Shown: positions 17,372-25,761 of the stretch, in pieces | Numbering within the stretch: position 1 is the first letter of the stretch | How the letters are laid out: each line of letters starts with the position of its first letter | Source of the DNA: Methylococcaceae bacterium | GTDB taxonomy: Bacteria; Pseudomonadota; Gammaproteobacteria; Methylococcales; Methylomonadaceae | NCBI GenBank assembly: GCA_016715325.1 | Contig: JADKAL010000003.1 | Span: 248,001 to 312,000, forward strand | Direction: 5' to 3' | Length of the DNA: 64,000 bases | Notes under the pieces: model-generated | What the model was told of the DNA's origin: nothing | Database searches by the model: none | What the model saw: the letters and a program-made list of their open reading frames with translations, nothing else | Program-made: the position numbers and the translations under genes

Positions 17372-18940
17372 ATGAAAAAATCAATTATTGCACTGGCGAT
17401 CGGTATCGCAGTCGGCGGTAGCGTTCAGGCTCAAGCCGGCGGTATTGATGTCGGCGCTAAATTTCAAAGTTTCTTAAACCAATATGCGTATAATTTTTTC
17501 GGGTTTACTAGACCGGTAGGTGCTTCCGAAACAGTAAGCGTACCGAGAATTAACGGTCAAAAACCAGCTGACTTAATCAAATTGGCATCCGGGTTAAAAG
17601 CGGAAATCGTTACGCGTAACGCCGGTAACAGTTCGGATATGCTGGCATTTTGGCCGAACGATAAAAAACCAACTCATATCATTACTTGTATAGAAGCCGG
17701 TAACAGCCAAGTCGGCGTTTATCCGTCCGGTCAACCGAAGTTGACGCCTTCCGTACAAAGAACGAATTTAGCGACCGGAGAAGTCTCGACGATTTTAAGA
17801 GGTATGACCGGTTGCGACGGCATTCGCCGGACACCTTGGGGCACCATCGTAGCTACTGAAGAAGTCGATGACGGCGGCTTGTATGAAATTCTTAATCCCT
17901 TGACCACCAATGAACTCACTTTGGTCGCTCGCGGCGCAAGCGATGTGATTGACACTAACGGCGCCGCCGTTGCTCCCGGTCAAGTTGCATACCGCAGTGC
18001 CGTAGGCAAGCTGGCATGGGAAGGCCTTGACCTAACCAAGAGCGGCGTCGTGTACTACGGCGATGAAGAGCGTCCGGGTAGCGCGGGCGCGGATGCGGAC
18101 GGCGGCAGTATTTTCAAATTCGTTCCTGATGTGGCTAAACGCTGGAATGGCGTTGCTATCGCCAATCTCGATCAATCGCCCTTAGTTCAAGGAAGCGTTT
18201 ATGCGTATCAAGCGTCGTGCCAAGCACGCACCAGCAGCAGTTTTCCGCAATTCGGACAAGGTTGTGAAATCGGCGAAGGCGCTTGGGTAAAAGTCGACCC
18301 TAGCGCATTGCGTCTTTCAGCTGGTCAAAATAGAGCGACCGGTTTCTACCGTCCTGAAGACCTCCATTTCGATATAAATTATAAAGGCCTGGGCGCTAAA
18401 TTTTGCTGGACCGATACCGGCAACGCTGGTGCGCAAAATTACGGCGAAGTGGTTTGCATGACCGATACGCTGCCTGAAGGCACCGGCGAAAAAACCGTTA
18501 CGGATGCCACCAGAAACGGCTTCGGGCTGACGTATTTAGCCGACAGTAGTCAAGAAAAAGGTTTTGCAGTCGCAGTTGCCAATCGTGCTTTAGAAGGCGA
18601 TGCCGATTTGAATCAGCCTGACAATCTAGCCTTTCAACCGCTTTCCGGCAATATGTATGTCATTGAAGATAATCCCTTCGGCGATATCTGGGCGTGTTTA
18701 TCCGACGGTAGAGATCGCGATATTAAATCCGACGGTTGCGTCAAAATGTTATCGGTCCGCGACTCCAGTGCGGAGCCGACCGGATTTGCTTTCACCGGCG
18801 ATGGTAAAACGGCTTACTTTTACGTTCAGCACAGCTCCGATGCGGCATGCACGGCAGGCACGGATTGCAGCCTTAATGACGACTATGCAACCGACGATTT
18901 GATTAAAGTGACCGGGTTTAATCCTAGACCGAATCGTTAA
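17372..18940 (+). CDS. PhoX-like phosphatase (DUF839)
   Basis: Member of the DUF839/PhoX family of secreted alkaline phosphatases, which use Fe and Ca. The ATG at 17372 follows a strong AAAGGAGAT ribosome binding site. The signal peptide is MKKSIIALAIGIAVGGSVQA, of Sec type with no twin arginine, although classical PhoX is a Tat substrate. Family features in order are CIEAGNSQVGVYPSG, PWGTIVATEEVDDGG (near residue 165), WEGLDLTKSGVVYYGDEE, FYRPEDLHFD and NLAFQPLSGNMYVIED. Its 522 aa place it in a group distinct from canonical PhoX. It is preceded by a Pho box array and followed by a strong terminator, so it is probably monocistronic. Phosphatase activity is inferred from family and context. 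Confidence 0.85.
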   Translation: MKKSIIALAIGIAVGGSVQAQAGGIDVGAKFQSFLNQYAYNFFGFTRPVGASETVSVPRINGQKPADLIKLASGLKAEIVTRNAGNSSDMLAFWPNDKKPTHIITCIEAGNSQVGVYPSGQPKLTPSVQRTNLATGEVSTILRGMTGCDGIRRTPWGTIVATEEVDDGGLYEILNPLTTNELTLVARGASDVIDTNGAAVAPGQVAYRSAVGKLAWEGLDLTKSGVVYYGDEERPGSAGADADGGSIFKFVPDVAKRWNGVAIANLDQSPLVQGSVYAYQASCQARTSSSFPQFGQGCEIGEGAWVKVDPSALRLSAGQNRATGFYRPEDLHFDINYKGLGAKFCWTDTGNAGAQNYGEVVCMTDTLPEGTGEKTVTDATRNGFGLTYLADSSQEKGFAVAVANRALEGDADLNQPDNLAFQPLSGNMYVIEDNPFGDIWACLSDGRDRDIKSDGCVKMLSVRDSSAEPTGFAFTGDGKTAYFYVQHSSDAACTAGTDCSLNDDYATDDLIKVTGFNPRPNR

Positions 18941-18990
18941 TGCTTTAATCCTCGTTGATCCCCCAATACCTTCCTCAGGTATGTTGTATG

Positions 18991-19026
18991 GCCGCCAAAA
19001 GGGAACTCTTGGCGGCTTTTTTTTTC
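18991..19026 (+). terminator. rho-independent terminator after PhoX-like gene
   Basis: Perfect GCCGCCAA(A)/(C)TTGGCGGC stem (18991-19016) followed by a run of ten T. It lies 50 bp after the phosphatase stop codon. Confidence 0.92.
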
Positions 19027-19105
19027 TTTAGTGAGAATCTGCCGGGTAGGATTCTAAACCTCAGCCGGGCAGTTAACAGTTTCATCTTTAGGTTACCGGT
19101 TAATA

Positions 19106-20830
19106 ATGTTGAGCAATATCAATCGCCCATCACTTCTCGTTACTAGTTTAATTGCCGGTGCAATAGCAGCTCTGTGCTTGCTTATTGCTCAGGCGGATAC
19201 GTTAATTCCTCGTTATAGGCTGACGCCAGTTTTTCCATCACATGCGCAAGCCGTTGCATCGTTCGATGCCAGCATTATTGCAGGGTTATTGTTAGATTCA
19301 TCTCAAGATCAACCGAACATTATCATACCTGTATCGACCGGTAGTTTGGTTGGGATAGACGGCAAGACGGGGAGTGTTCTATGGCGGCTTGATATTCCTA
19401 GAGCGAAAAATCAGAAAATTGAGTTAGCCGCTACACCTGTTATCGTCGATAACAAAATGATCGTGAGCTACCAAGTGGTTGAAAAGGGAGTCCGCATCAG
19501 TCACCGGATGGCGGTCGTCGATTTAGTCGAACGGCGTTGGGACGATAACTTTCAAACGCTGGAATTGCACGCGCAGCAAAAAACAGCCGACGGTAAAGCC
19601 ACAGTAAAATTCAATCCGCCAACGGCGTATTCTCATGCCGCCCTTAAATATGCCGCAAGCCCGAATTCGCGGTTGGGTTTCGTCTATGCCGGTTTCGGTA
19701 ACGCGAGCGATACGCAACCCTTTCACGGCTGGTTATTCGAGATCGATTTAGACGCGTGGTTCCATCAAGAAAACAATAAAGTCATTTCCGGCGTATTGCT
19801 CACTACACCGGAACCCCAGTGTCCGGTGAATCTAGAATACGGTACGCAGGAGATGATATGCGGAGGCGGTATTTGGGCGCCCGCCGGTCCGAAAATTATT
19901 CAGTCGGATAGCGGTTACGAACTGCTTGTGCCGACCGGCAACGGTCAAGTCGATCTGGCAAGAGACGATTACGCGAACAGCTTGCTCAAAATAAAACCCG
20001 GACTTCATTTCGAGCCTGACTGTAACGAACAGCTGTGCCGGAACTTTAACCCGAGTCTGCCGGACGAAGCCTGTTTATCGTCGTGTAAAAATTTATTTAT
20101 TCCTCGCTTACCGGAAAACGCCGCGCCGCTAAGACCGGCAAACCAAGAATGCGACGATAAAACGTTTGCCGAGTGCCTAGCTTGGATGGATTACGACCTC
20201 GGGGGTAGCGCTCCGGCGAAAGCAAGGTTAGCCGACGGCAAGTCTGTATTGATTCAACCCGGAAAAGACGGTGCGGTTTATTTGATCGATGCCGATCATT
20301 TAGGGACGCAATTCGACCGCCTGCAAATTACCGGCTTATGCGGAACCGAGAACGATCCTTGTAAAGCCGGTTGGATGGGCATGATTGTGACACAGCCGAT
20401 TGTCGTAAATTTAGGTGAGACGCCTATGGTAATCATTCCTACCTTCGTTCCCGATCGTTCGCATCCGGGAGGCGTCGTCGCCTTAACTATCGTTACCAAG
20501 AACGGGCGGCCGAAATTCGAACAGCGCTGGCGGTTTCCGGAACGTCAATCTTCGGAAGCGCTGACTGCTTTTCGAAGTCATCCTTCGTTTCCTGTCATTT
20601 CTCGCCTAAAACATTCAAGCGAAGTCGTCGTATGGATTGTAGATACCGGCAATCCGGGGACTTTATACGGAATCAGTGTTAAGAGCGGCAAAGTTTTGGT
20701 GGAGCAAAAGTTACAGGGGACGGGTAGGCAGCTTTCCATGCCGGTTATCCGGAATGACATGATCTATTTGGCATCAACTTCCGCGGCGACAGGCAAAACT
20801 TTTGTTGAGGCTTATCGTATTTCACAGTGA
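19106..20830 (+). CDS. secreted PQQ-type beta-propeller protein, function unknown
   Basis: 574 aa. The N-terminal hydrophobic segment LVTSLIAGAIAALCLLIAQA (residues about 12-31) is a signal peptide or anchor. The rest resembles PQQ/quinoprotein propeller repeats: GSLVGIDGKTGSVLWRLDIP (near residue 75), KDGAVYLIDADHLG (near 389) and GTLYGISVKSGKVLVEQ (near 520). A cysteine-rich patch near residues 305-350 (CNEQLCRNFN, CLSSCKNLF, CDDKTFAEC) suggests disulfides. Residues for PQQ binding cannot be assigned, so enzymatic activity is uncertain and a structural or binding role is equally likely. It lies between the PhoX-like gene and the PstS-like gene, so a part in phosphorus acquisition is plausible. 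No clear Pho box precedes it. Confidence 0.7.
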   Translation: MLSNINRPSLLVTSLIAGAIAALCLLIAQADTLIPRYRLTPVFPSHAQAVASFDASIIAGLLLDSSQDQPNIIIPVSTGSLVGIDGKTGSVLWRLDIPRAKNQKIELAATPVIVDNKMIVSYQVVEKGVRISHRMAVVDLVERRWDDNFQTLELHAQQKTADGKATVKFNPPTAYSHAALKYAASPNSRLGFVYAGFGNASDTQPFHGWLFEIDLDAWFHQENNKVISGVLLTTPEPQCPVNLEYGTQEMICGGGIWAPAGPKIIQSDSGYELLVPTGNGQVDLARDDYANSLLKIKPGLHFEPDCNEQLCRNFNPSLPDEACLSSCKNLFIPRLPENAAPLRPANQECDDKTFAECLAWMDYDLGGSAPAKARLADGKSVLIQPGKDGAVYLIDADHLGTQFDRLQITGLCGTENDPCKAGWMGMIVTQPIVVNLGETPMVIIPTFVPDRSHPGGVVALTIVTKNGRPKFEQRWRFPERQSSEALTAFRSHPSFPVISRLKHSSEVVVWIVDTGNPGTLYGISVKSGKVLVEQKLQGTGRQLSMPVIRNDMIYLASTSAATGKTFVEAYRISQ

Positions 20831-20840
20831 CAAGTTAACG

Positions 20841-20879
20841 CTGTCATAAAATTGTCAAAAAAATGACATCAAATATTAA
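20841..20879 (+). promoter_or_regulatory. candidate Pho box at the start of a small ORF
   Basis: CTGTCAT (20841-20847), AAAA, TTGTCAA (20852-20858) matches 13 of 14 half-site bases. A -10-like TATTAA at 20874-20879 follows after 15 bp, longer than the 10 bp seen at the other sites. The box sits 5 bp before the first possible start of the following ORF. Confidence 0.5.
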
Positions 20880-21066
20880 TATGATTGGTTCAAGCTTGAG
20901 ACCTCTTCAATCGACTGTGGATTCTACCGTGAACAGTTTAAAAACCAATTTTTATCCAAGCTTTTTGAACGGGTCTTTCGTTTATTTGCTCATGTTAACA
21001 GCACTTTCATTGATCGTTAGCTGGGGTATTGAAGTTTTTGCTAGAGTATTTTTACGTTTCGTTTAA
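20863..21066 (+). CDS. small single-pass membrane protein, unknown
   Basis: 67 codons from the ATG at 20863; a second in-frame ATG is at 20881. One clear membrane helix (SFVYLLMLTALSLIVSWGI, residues about 38-56) ends with basic residues (FARVFLRFV), which suggests an N-out or periplasmic N terminus. There is no recognisable domain. The Pho box lies so close upstream that a transcript started from it would begin near 20886, after both ATGs. Either a later GTG codon is used, the gene is read through from upstream, or the ORF is not real. The 21067-21303 stretch that follows shows nothing I recognise. Confidence 0.45.
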   Translation: MTSNINMIGSSLRPLQSTVDSTVNSLKTNFYPSFLNGSFVYLLMLTALSLIVSWGIEVFARVFLRFV

Positions 21067-21303
21067 AGCAGTCGTTCAATTTGATCGATTCAGGCTAGCG
21101 AAGTTTTAATTTCCCTTAGGCTTCCGATCAGGCAAATATTAACTCATTTACACATCTATATATTACTTCAACTAGGGGTGTGTAAGGTGATTATCTTATT
21201 TAACAGCATTGGATCGAAGGGGTGCATGATATCCCGATATCAAGCATTTAAAGGTTGAATACATAGCTTAATCCAGGCGGAGTTGGGCTTACAAGAATCA
21301 AGA

Positions 21304-21807
21304 TTAATTTGAATTGGGCATAATTTCGGAAAATGCCGGGTTTTGCGGATTATCTTGATTCAATTCATCCAAGTCATATTTATAAATGAAATATTCTTTC
21401 AGGTATTGATCCACGCCGATGTGATCTTTCATTACGGTAGCAGGATTCGGATGCAGTTTTAACAATCTTTGCCTGAGTAAATGACTGGGTAAAAGTAATA
21501 ACTCGATATCCGACATCGCAACATATTTATCGGGGTTTACCGCGCTGTTATTAAAAATCCTTTCTAGCAAGTGTTTTTTCATCGATAAGGTTTGCAATAA
21601 CTCATGCCTTATTTCACAAAACGGCAGTAACAGATCGCTGCCTTGATAATCGGGATTTCCCAGGCAATCGAAGCGGCTAAGAAAATAATTGACCGCAAAA
21701 CGATAGACATCCGATTCCCGTATTAACAATCTATTTGCAATTGCCTTGATCGCAATCCGATCGCTTTCGACTAAACGGACGGAAATCATTTGTTTGGAGT
21801 CGTTCAT
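21304..21807 (-). CDS. conserved-looking small protein with RHH-like N terminus
   Basis: 167 aa, soluble, no signal peptide. The N-terminal 45 residues (ISVRLVESDRIAIKAIANRL, then ESDVYRFAVNYFLSRF) have the strand-helix-helix pattern of ribbon-helix-helix DNA-binding proteins. The remainder is helical and acidic, with no family I recognise. The minus-strand region just upstream carries three Pho-box-like heptamers, so the gene may be a Pho-regulated local regulator (inference). Confidence 0.6.
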   Translation of the reverse strand: MNDSKQMISVRLVESDRIAIKAIANRLLIRESDVYRFAVNYFLSRFDCLGNPDYQGSDLLLPFCEIRHELLQTLSMKKHLLERIFNNSAVNPDKYVAMSDIELLLLPSHLLRQRLLKLHPNPATVMKDHIGVDQYLKEYFIYKYDLDELNQDNPQNPAFSEIMPNSN

Positions 21808-21871
21808 GGTATACGGGTACGGATTGCCGTTAGTTAAATTAAAAAACTGGTCGATACAATAATGCAGAAAG

Positions 21872-21900
21872 GTTACAGAAATTTTACGGAAATATGACAG
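21872..21900 (-). promoter_or_regulatory. candidate Pho boxes upstream of the RHH-like gene
   Basis: Minus-strand heptamers at 11-bp period: CTGTCAT (21900-21894), CCGTAAA (21889-21883) and CTGTAAC (21878-21872). The first is a perfect half-site, the others match 4 and 5 of 7 bases. They lie about 65 bp upstream of the start at 21807. Confidence 0.5.
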
Positions 21901-22035
21901 TGTTAAGTTTTTTATACAAATATGTCGTTACTGGCTTGCAACGGATTCAATGATGACTTGTTCAAACAGGCGGGAATGTGAAAGGCAGCCTTAACGTCAT
22001 ACGTTTGTAAGACGTTTCTTCAAAATTTAACCGAC

Positions 22036-22183
22036 TTGTCATCAATAGCTGCTTAAAGTTATGAAAAAATTCGCGCAGTTTTAGCATTCTACTCGGCTAC
22101 GGTTTTCATCATCAAAAATCACATTGCTAGAACTAGTGCAAGTAACAAGGATAAACCGGACTAAGTTGGTTTCATTAAACCAA
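22036..22183 (+). promoter_or_regulatory. leader region of the PstS-like gene: weak Pho half-site and a hairpin
   Basis: One good half-site TTGTCAT is at 22036-22042, but the heptamers 11 bp on either side are poor. A hairpin ttggttt/aaaccaa (22166-22183) with outer ccgg pairs lies in the presumed untranslated leader, about 50 bp before the start codon. It has no T run and is not a terminator. Apart from these sites and the boxes at 21872-21900, I see nothing else in the 425-bp gap 21808-22232. Confidence 0.35.
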
Positions 22184-22232
22184 ACCGGTACCGAGTTATG
22201 GCTTGAGTTTTTTTCAATTAACAGAGGTCCAT

Positions 22233-23825
22233 ATGAAAAAGTTATTACTAGGTGCGGCAGTTTCTGCTGCATTTTTTTCGGGTATAAGCAACGCGGCGAT
22301 TACGCTGGATCCCAGCGGTAAACCCGTCATTACCCCAGCCAATACTGACGAAATTTATTTGTCAGGCGCATCCGCACCGCGCGCATTTATCGAGCAGCTT
22401 ATTACCAACGCAGCTGTGCCCGATGTTAACCAAATCTGTAAACCGGCGACTACTATCTACAAATATAAGGATAATGTCAGCGGCGGCGATCAAAATGCCT
22501 ATCTGTGCGAGTTGAATACCTTAAATCCTGCGCTAAGCGGTTTAGCGGCCGGTAAAACCAATTTGCTGATTTATAAACGCAGCTTGGGCGGTTCGGCAAT
22601 GGGTGTCAACCCGATTATTGCCGATGCAGCGATTAGTTTTATGAAAATCGATAATCCAGCCAACTGTTCCGCACCCGTAGTCGGCGGCGGTTTATCGACA
22701 TTAACCTGCACCTATGTTGAAGGTAATTTAGCGTTCTCGCAAAATCAAAAAGCCGACTTCGGCGTTTCCGATGTCGACCCTATCCAGTTTTCAGGTGTGA
22801 ATACGCCCAGCGGTTTCGCTGGCGTAACGAATGCTGACATGGCGAAATTGAATGTAAAGTCGGCAGTCGCTCAAACCTTCGGTATTATTGTTACCACCAA
22901 ATTGCGTGAAGCTTTACAACAAGCGCAATTCCCTGCAACTAGCACCTGCAACCCGACTAACGCAGGGCATACTGTTACGGCACGCGAATCGGCAGCATGT
23001 CAACCGAGTTTGGATTCGGCACAGTTAGCCAGTATCTTCACGGGTAGTTTGGTGTCATGGTCGCAATTAAAAATTAATTTGGCTAGCAATTTGTATGTAA
23101 ACGCAACTGCCGCCGGTATTCAACCGCCGCAAGATAGAATTCATATCTGCCGCAGAACCAACGGCTCTGGAACCGGTGCGCAATTCGGTGTGAAATTCTT
23201 GAATTATCCATGTGCTGGCGCTGCTGCATCAACACCAAAACCCGATACTGGGGCCTTACCTGAAGCGGTTGCTCAAACGCAGGTCCATCAAATGGGTTCT
23301 TCCGGGCAGGTTAACGAATGTATGTCCGAACTGGACGCCGGCGTGAATACCGTCGGAACGGCATTTAATAATACCTACGGCTTCCGTTGGGCAATCGGTA
23401 TTCAAGGTACTGAAAATAACGCCACCTTAAGCAGCGGCTACCGTTTTATAAAGGTAGACGGTGTTGCCCCTACCTTGCAAAACGTGGTTAACGGTAAGTA
23501 TAAAGATTGGGTTGAGTTGACTTATCAGTCTAACAAAACGCATGTTTTCGATCCAAGCGAATTGAACATCGTCAATGAAATCATCAAACAATCGGGCAAT
23601 CCGGTTGTGATCGGCGTAACGAACAATCCTGCAGCTAAACATACATGGGGGCAAAGCGGTTTCTTGGCGGTGCCTCAATCGTTTGTTGCGCCTGCTAACG
23701 GCGTTGTTTCTTTGACACAACCGGTCAATCCACTGAGTCACGGTACAACAACGAAAGCTCCTAACGCTTGCCGCGCACCGGCTACCTACAATCCGGGCGT
23801 TGCCGGCGGTATGCAGTTAAATTAA
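22233..23825 (+). CDS. PstS-like periplasmic substrate-binding protein
   Basis: 530 aa. The ATG at 22233 is preceded by AGAGG and begins a clear signal peptide (MKKLLLGAAVSAAFFSGISNAA). The mature protein resembles PstS/DING-type phosphate-binding proteins: EIYLSGASAPRAFIEQL at the start, FGVSDVDPIQF (near residue 170), LASIFTGSLVSWSQL (near 270, matching the IFxGxxxxW motif) and RRTNGSGTGAQFGVKF (near 313). It is longer than PstS, with several cysteines, and no pstCAB genes follow. It may act alone as a phosphate scavenger or as a secreted DING-like protein. Context with phosphatases supports phosphate as ligand, but this is inference. A terminator follows. Confidence 0.72.
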   Translation: MKKLLLGAAVSAAFFSGISNAAITLDPSGKPVITPANTDEIYLSGASAPRAFIEQLITNAAVPDVNQICKPATTIYKYKDNVSGGDQNAYLCELNTLNPALSGLAAGKTNLLIYKRSLGGSAMGVNPIIADAAISFMKIDNPANCSAPVVGGGLSTLTCTYVEGNLAFSQNQKADFGVSDVDPIQFSGVNTPSGFAGVTNADMAKLNVKSAVAQTFGIIVTTKLREALQQAQFPATSTCNPTNAGHTVTARESAACQPSLDSAQLASIFTGSLVSWSQLKINLASNLYVNATAAGIQPPQDRIHICRRTNGSGTGAQFGVKFLNYPCAGAAASTPKPDTGALPEAVAQTQVHQMGSSGQVNECMSELDAGVNTVGTAFNNTYGFRWAIGIQGTENNATLSSGYRFIKVDGVAPTLQNVVNGKYKDWVELTYQSNKTHVFDPSELNIVNEIIKQSGNPVVIGVTNNPAAKHTWGQSGFLAVPQSFVAPANGVVSLTQPVNPLSHGTTTKAPNACRAPATYNPGVAGGMQLN

Positions 23826-23862
23826 TAGGAGCTATTTGAGGTAAGGGATTACCGCTCAATAT

Positions 23863-23895
23863 AAGCCTATCGCAAGAGTTGCGGTAGGCTTTTTT
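23863..23895 (+). terminator. rho-independent terminator after PstS-like gene
   Basis: Stem aagcctatcgca / tgcggtaggctt with a short loop (23863-23890), followed by T6. It lies about 40 bp after the stop codon. Confidence 0.9.
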
Positions 23896-23944
23896 GCTTT
23901 AAAGCAATGCCTTTATCTAATGCACTTCTAAAGATTTCTTTCTC

Positions 23945-23978
23945 TTGTCATAAAAGAGTCATATTTGATTTATACATT
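23945..23978 (+). promoter_or_regulatory. Pho box and -10 for the tpsB-tpsA pair
   Basis: TTGTCAT (23945-23951), AAAA, GAGTCAT (23956-23962): two half-sites 11 bp apart with 6 and 5 of 7 matches to CTGTCAT. TACATT at 23973-23978 starts 10 bp later as a -10 candidate. The start codon of tpsB is 100 bp downstream. Confidence 0.7.
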
Positions 23979-24079
23979 ATCCAGTTGAACAGGACCGTAA
24001 TAGTCGACCAATGACAAAACTCATGTCTGTCAAAAAAACCGGTTATTAATCATTTCAACGCAAAATTAATAGAACAAGA

Positions 24080-25720
24080 ATGCATATCAGCGGACCTAGC
24101 GTGTTACTAAGGCGGTTAATCATATTGGGTTTGGCGTTATTGACGCCGGTTTATGTTTTAGCCGAAACGCCGCCATCGACTACTTCCGATGCCTCATCAG
24201 CCGATAAGGAACAAGTTTCCGATGAAAAATTCGATCTCATGGAACTGAGGATAAAAGGCAATACCCTGTTAAAGCCGGTATTGCTTGAGCGCACCGTCTA
24301 TCCCTTTTTAGGGCCGGGTAAGTCTATCGATACTGTCATGGCCGCCCAAAAGGCGCTTGAAGATTTATATCACGACAAGGGCTATCAAACGATCGTCGTC
24401 GATATTCCCGAACAAACCGTCGATAGCGGAATCGTTTATTTGGATGTGTTGGAAGGTAAGGTTTCACGCTTGCGTGTTACAGGCGCTCGCTTTTTTTCAA
24501 TGAATAAAATTAAAGCCGGCGTGCCCGAAATCGCGGAAGGGAAATCGCCCAATTTTACGGTCATGCAACAACAACTGGCCGATATTAGCGGACAGAGCGA
24601 AGACCGGAAAATTAATCCGGTCTTACGTCCCGGCGATAAACCGGGAACCTTAGAAGTCGATTTAGACGTTAAGGATGAATTGCCCTTGCACGGGCGGGTT
24701 GAACTAAACGGCCGGAATACGGCTTCCACCAGTTTACTCAGACTGGTTTCGACGATTCATTACGATAATCTCTGGCAAAGACTGCACAGCGCTTCTTTGA
24801 CTTATCAGGTATCGCCTGAAAATAGCGATGAAGTCGATGTCTGGGTCGGGACTTATAGCATGCCCTTATTCGATAATCTGTCGAAGTTGTCTTTCTACGG
24901 CGTCGGTTCATCGTCGAATGCGCAAGTATCCAGCGGCGGAGCTATTTCGGTCGTCGGTGTCGGCGACATTTACGGGCTACGTTTTGCCCGCACCTTGCCG
25001 GGTTTCGACAATTATTCGCATAATTTAACACTAGGCGTGGATTATAAAAACTTCACCGAAACGCTGAATTTAGACATAAAAAAGGTCATCAATACGCCGT
25101 TGGATTACACACCATTCTCGATCCAATACGGGGGAACGTATGCGGATAATAAATTACAGGCCGGTTTTAATGCGGGACTTAATTTCGCGTTGCGCGGAAT
25201 GGGAAATGACCCTGAAGAATTCGAGGATAAACGCGGCGATGCAAAACCGAATTACGCCTATCTAACCCTGGGTGCTAACGGCAGCTATCTCTTACCTGAA
25301 GATTTTGTCGTCAGCGGTCGGATAAGCGGGCAAGCCGCCGATTCCCCATTAATTAGTAACGAACAGTTTTCTATGGGCGGGATGCAATCCGTTCGCGGAT
25401 ATTTTGAAACTCAAGTGCTTGCCGACGATGGTTTTACCGGCAGCGTAGAGATTTTATCACCCAGGTTGGCGCCTCTCACGATGGATTACATTAATAAATT
25501 GCAAGCGCTATTGTTTGTCGACGGCGGATTAGGTTGGAACCAAAAAGCTTTAGATGGCAACCCGAAAAGCTTTTCGCTAGCGAGCGCCGGTATGGGCGTA
25601 CGTTTTCAGGTGTGGAAATATTTTAGCGGCACACTGGATTTGGGTATTCCCTTGCTCGATGCGAATGAAGTAAAAGCCGGCGATCCTAAATTACATTTCC
25701 TAGTCGCTTCCGAATTTTAA
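24080..25720 (+). CDS. two-partner secretion outer-membrane transporter TpsB (ShlB/FhaC family)
   Basis: Omp85-superfamily pore that exports its TpsA partner across the outer membrane. 546 aa. The signal peptide is within LIILGLALLTPVYVLA (cleavage near residue 29). A POTRA_2 domain follows (ELRIKGNTLLKPVLLERTVYPFLGPG, residues about 52-77, then YHDKGYQTIVVDIPEQ and VYLDVLEGKVSRLRVTG). A second POTRA segment leads to the 16-strand barrel. The VRGY signature is seen as MQSVRGYFETQ near residue 435, in the position of the L6 loop tip. The barrel ends in FLVASEF with a terminal phenylalanine, as required for Bam insertion. It is followed after 41 bp by tpsA. Confidence 0.93.
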   Translation: MHISGPSVLLRRLIILGLALLTPVYVLAETPPSTTSDASSADKEQVSDEKFDLMELRIKGNTLLKPVLLERTVYPFLGPGKSIDTVMAAQKALEDLYHDKGYQTIVVDIPEQTVDSGIVYLDVLEGKVSRLRVTGARFFSMNKIKAGVPEIAEGKSPNFTVMQQQLADISGQSEDRKINPVLRPGDKPGTLEVDLDVKDELPLHGRVELNGRNTASTSLLRLVSTIHYDNLWQRLHSASLTYQVSPENSDEVDVWVGTYSMPLFDNLSKLSFYGVGSSSNAQVSSGGAISVVGVGDIYGLRFARTLPGFDNYSHNLTLGVDYKNFTETLNLDIKKVINTPLDYTPFSIQYGGTYADNKLQAGFNAGLNFALRGMGNDPEEFEDKRGDAKPNYAYLTLGANGSYLLPEDFVVSGRISGQAADSPLISNEQFSMGGMQSVRGYFETQVLADDGFTGSVEILSPRLAPLTMDYINKLQALLFVDGGLGWNQKALDGNPKSFSLASAGMGVRFQVWKYFSGTLDLGIPLLDANEVKAGDPKLHFLVASEF

Positions 25721-25761
25721 ATAAATTCTTTGATGGACTAAATTTAAATCGAGTTTGAATA

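Noticed and set aside
22166..22183. Hairpin before the PstS-like gene as a terminator or riboswitch
   Set aside because: No T run follows and no known aptamer motif is visible.
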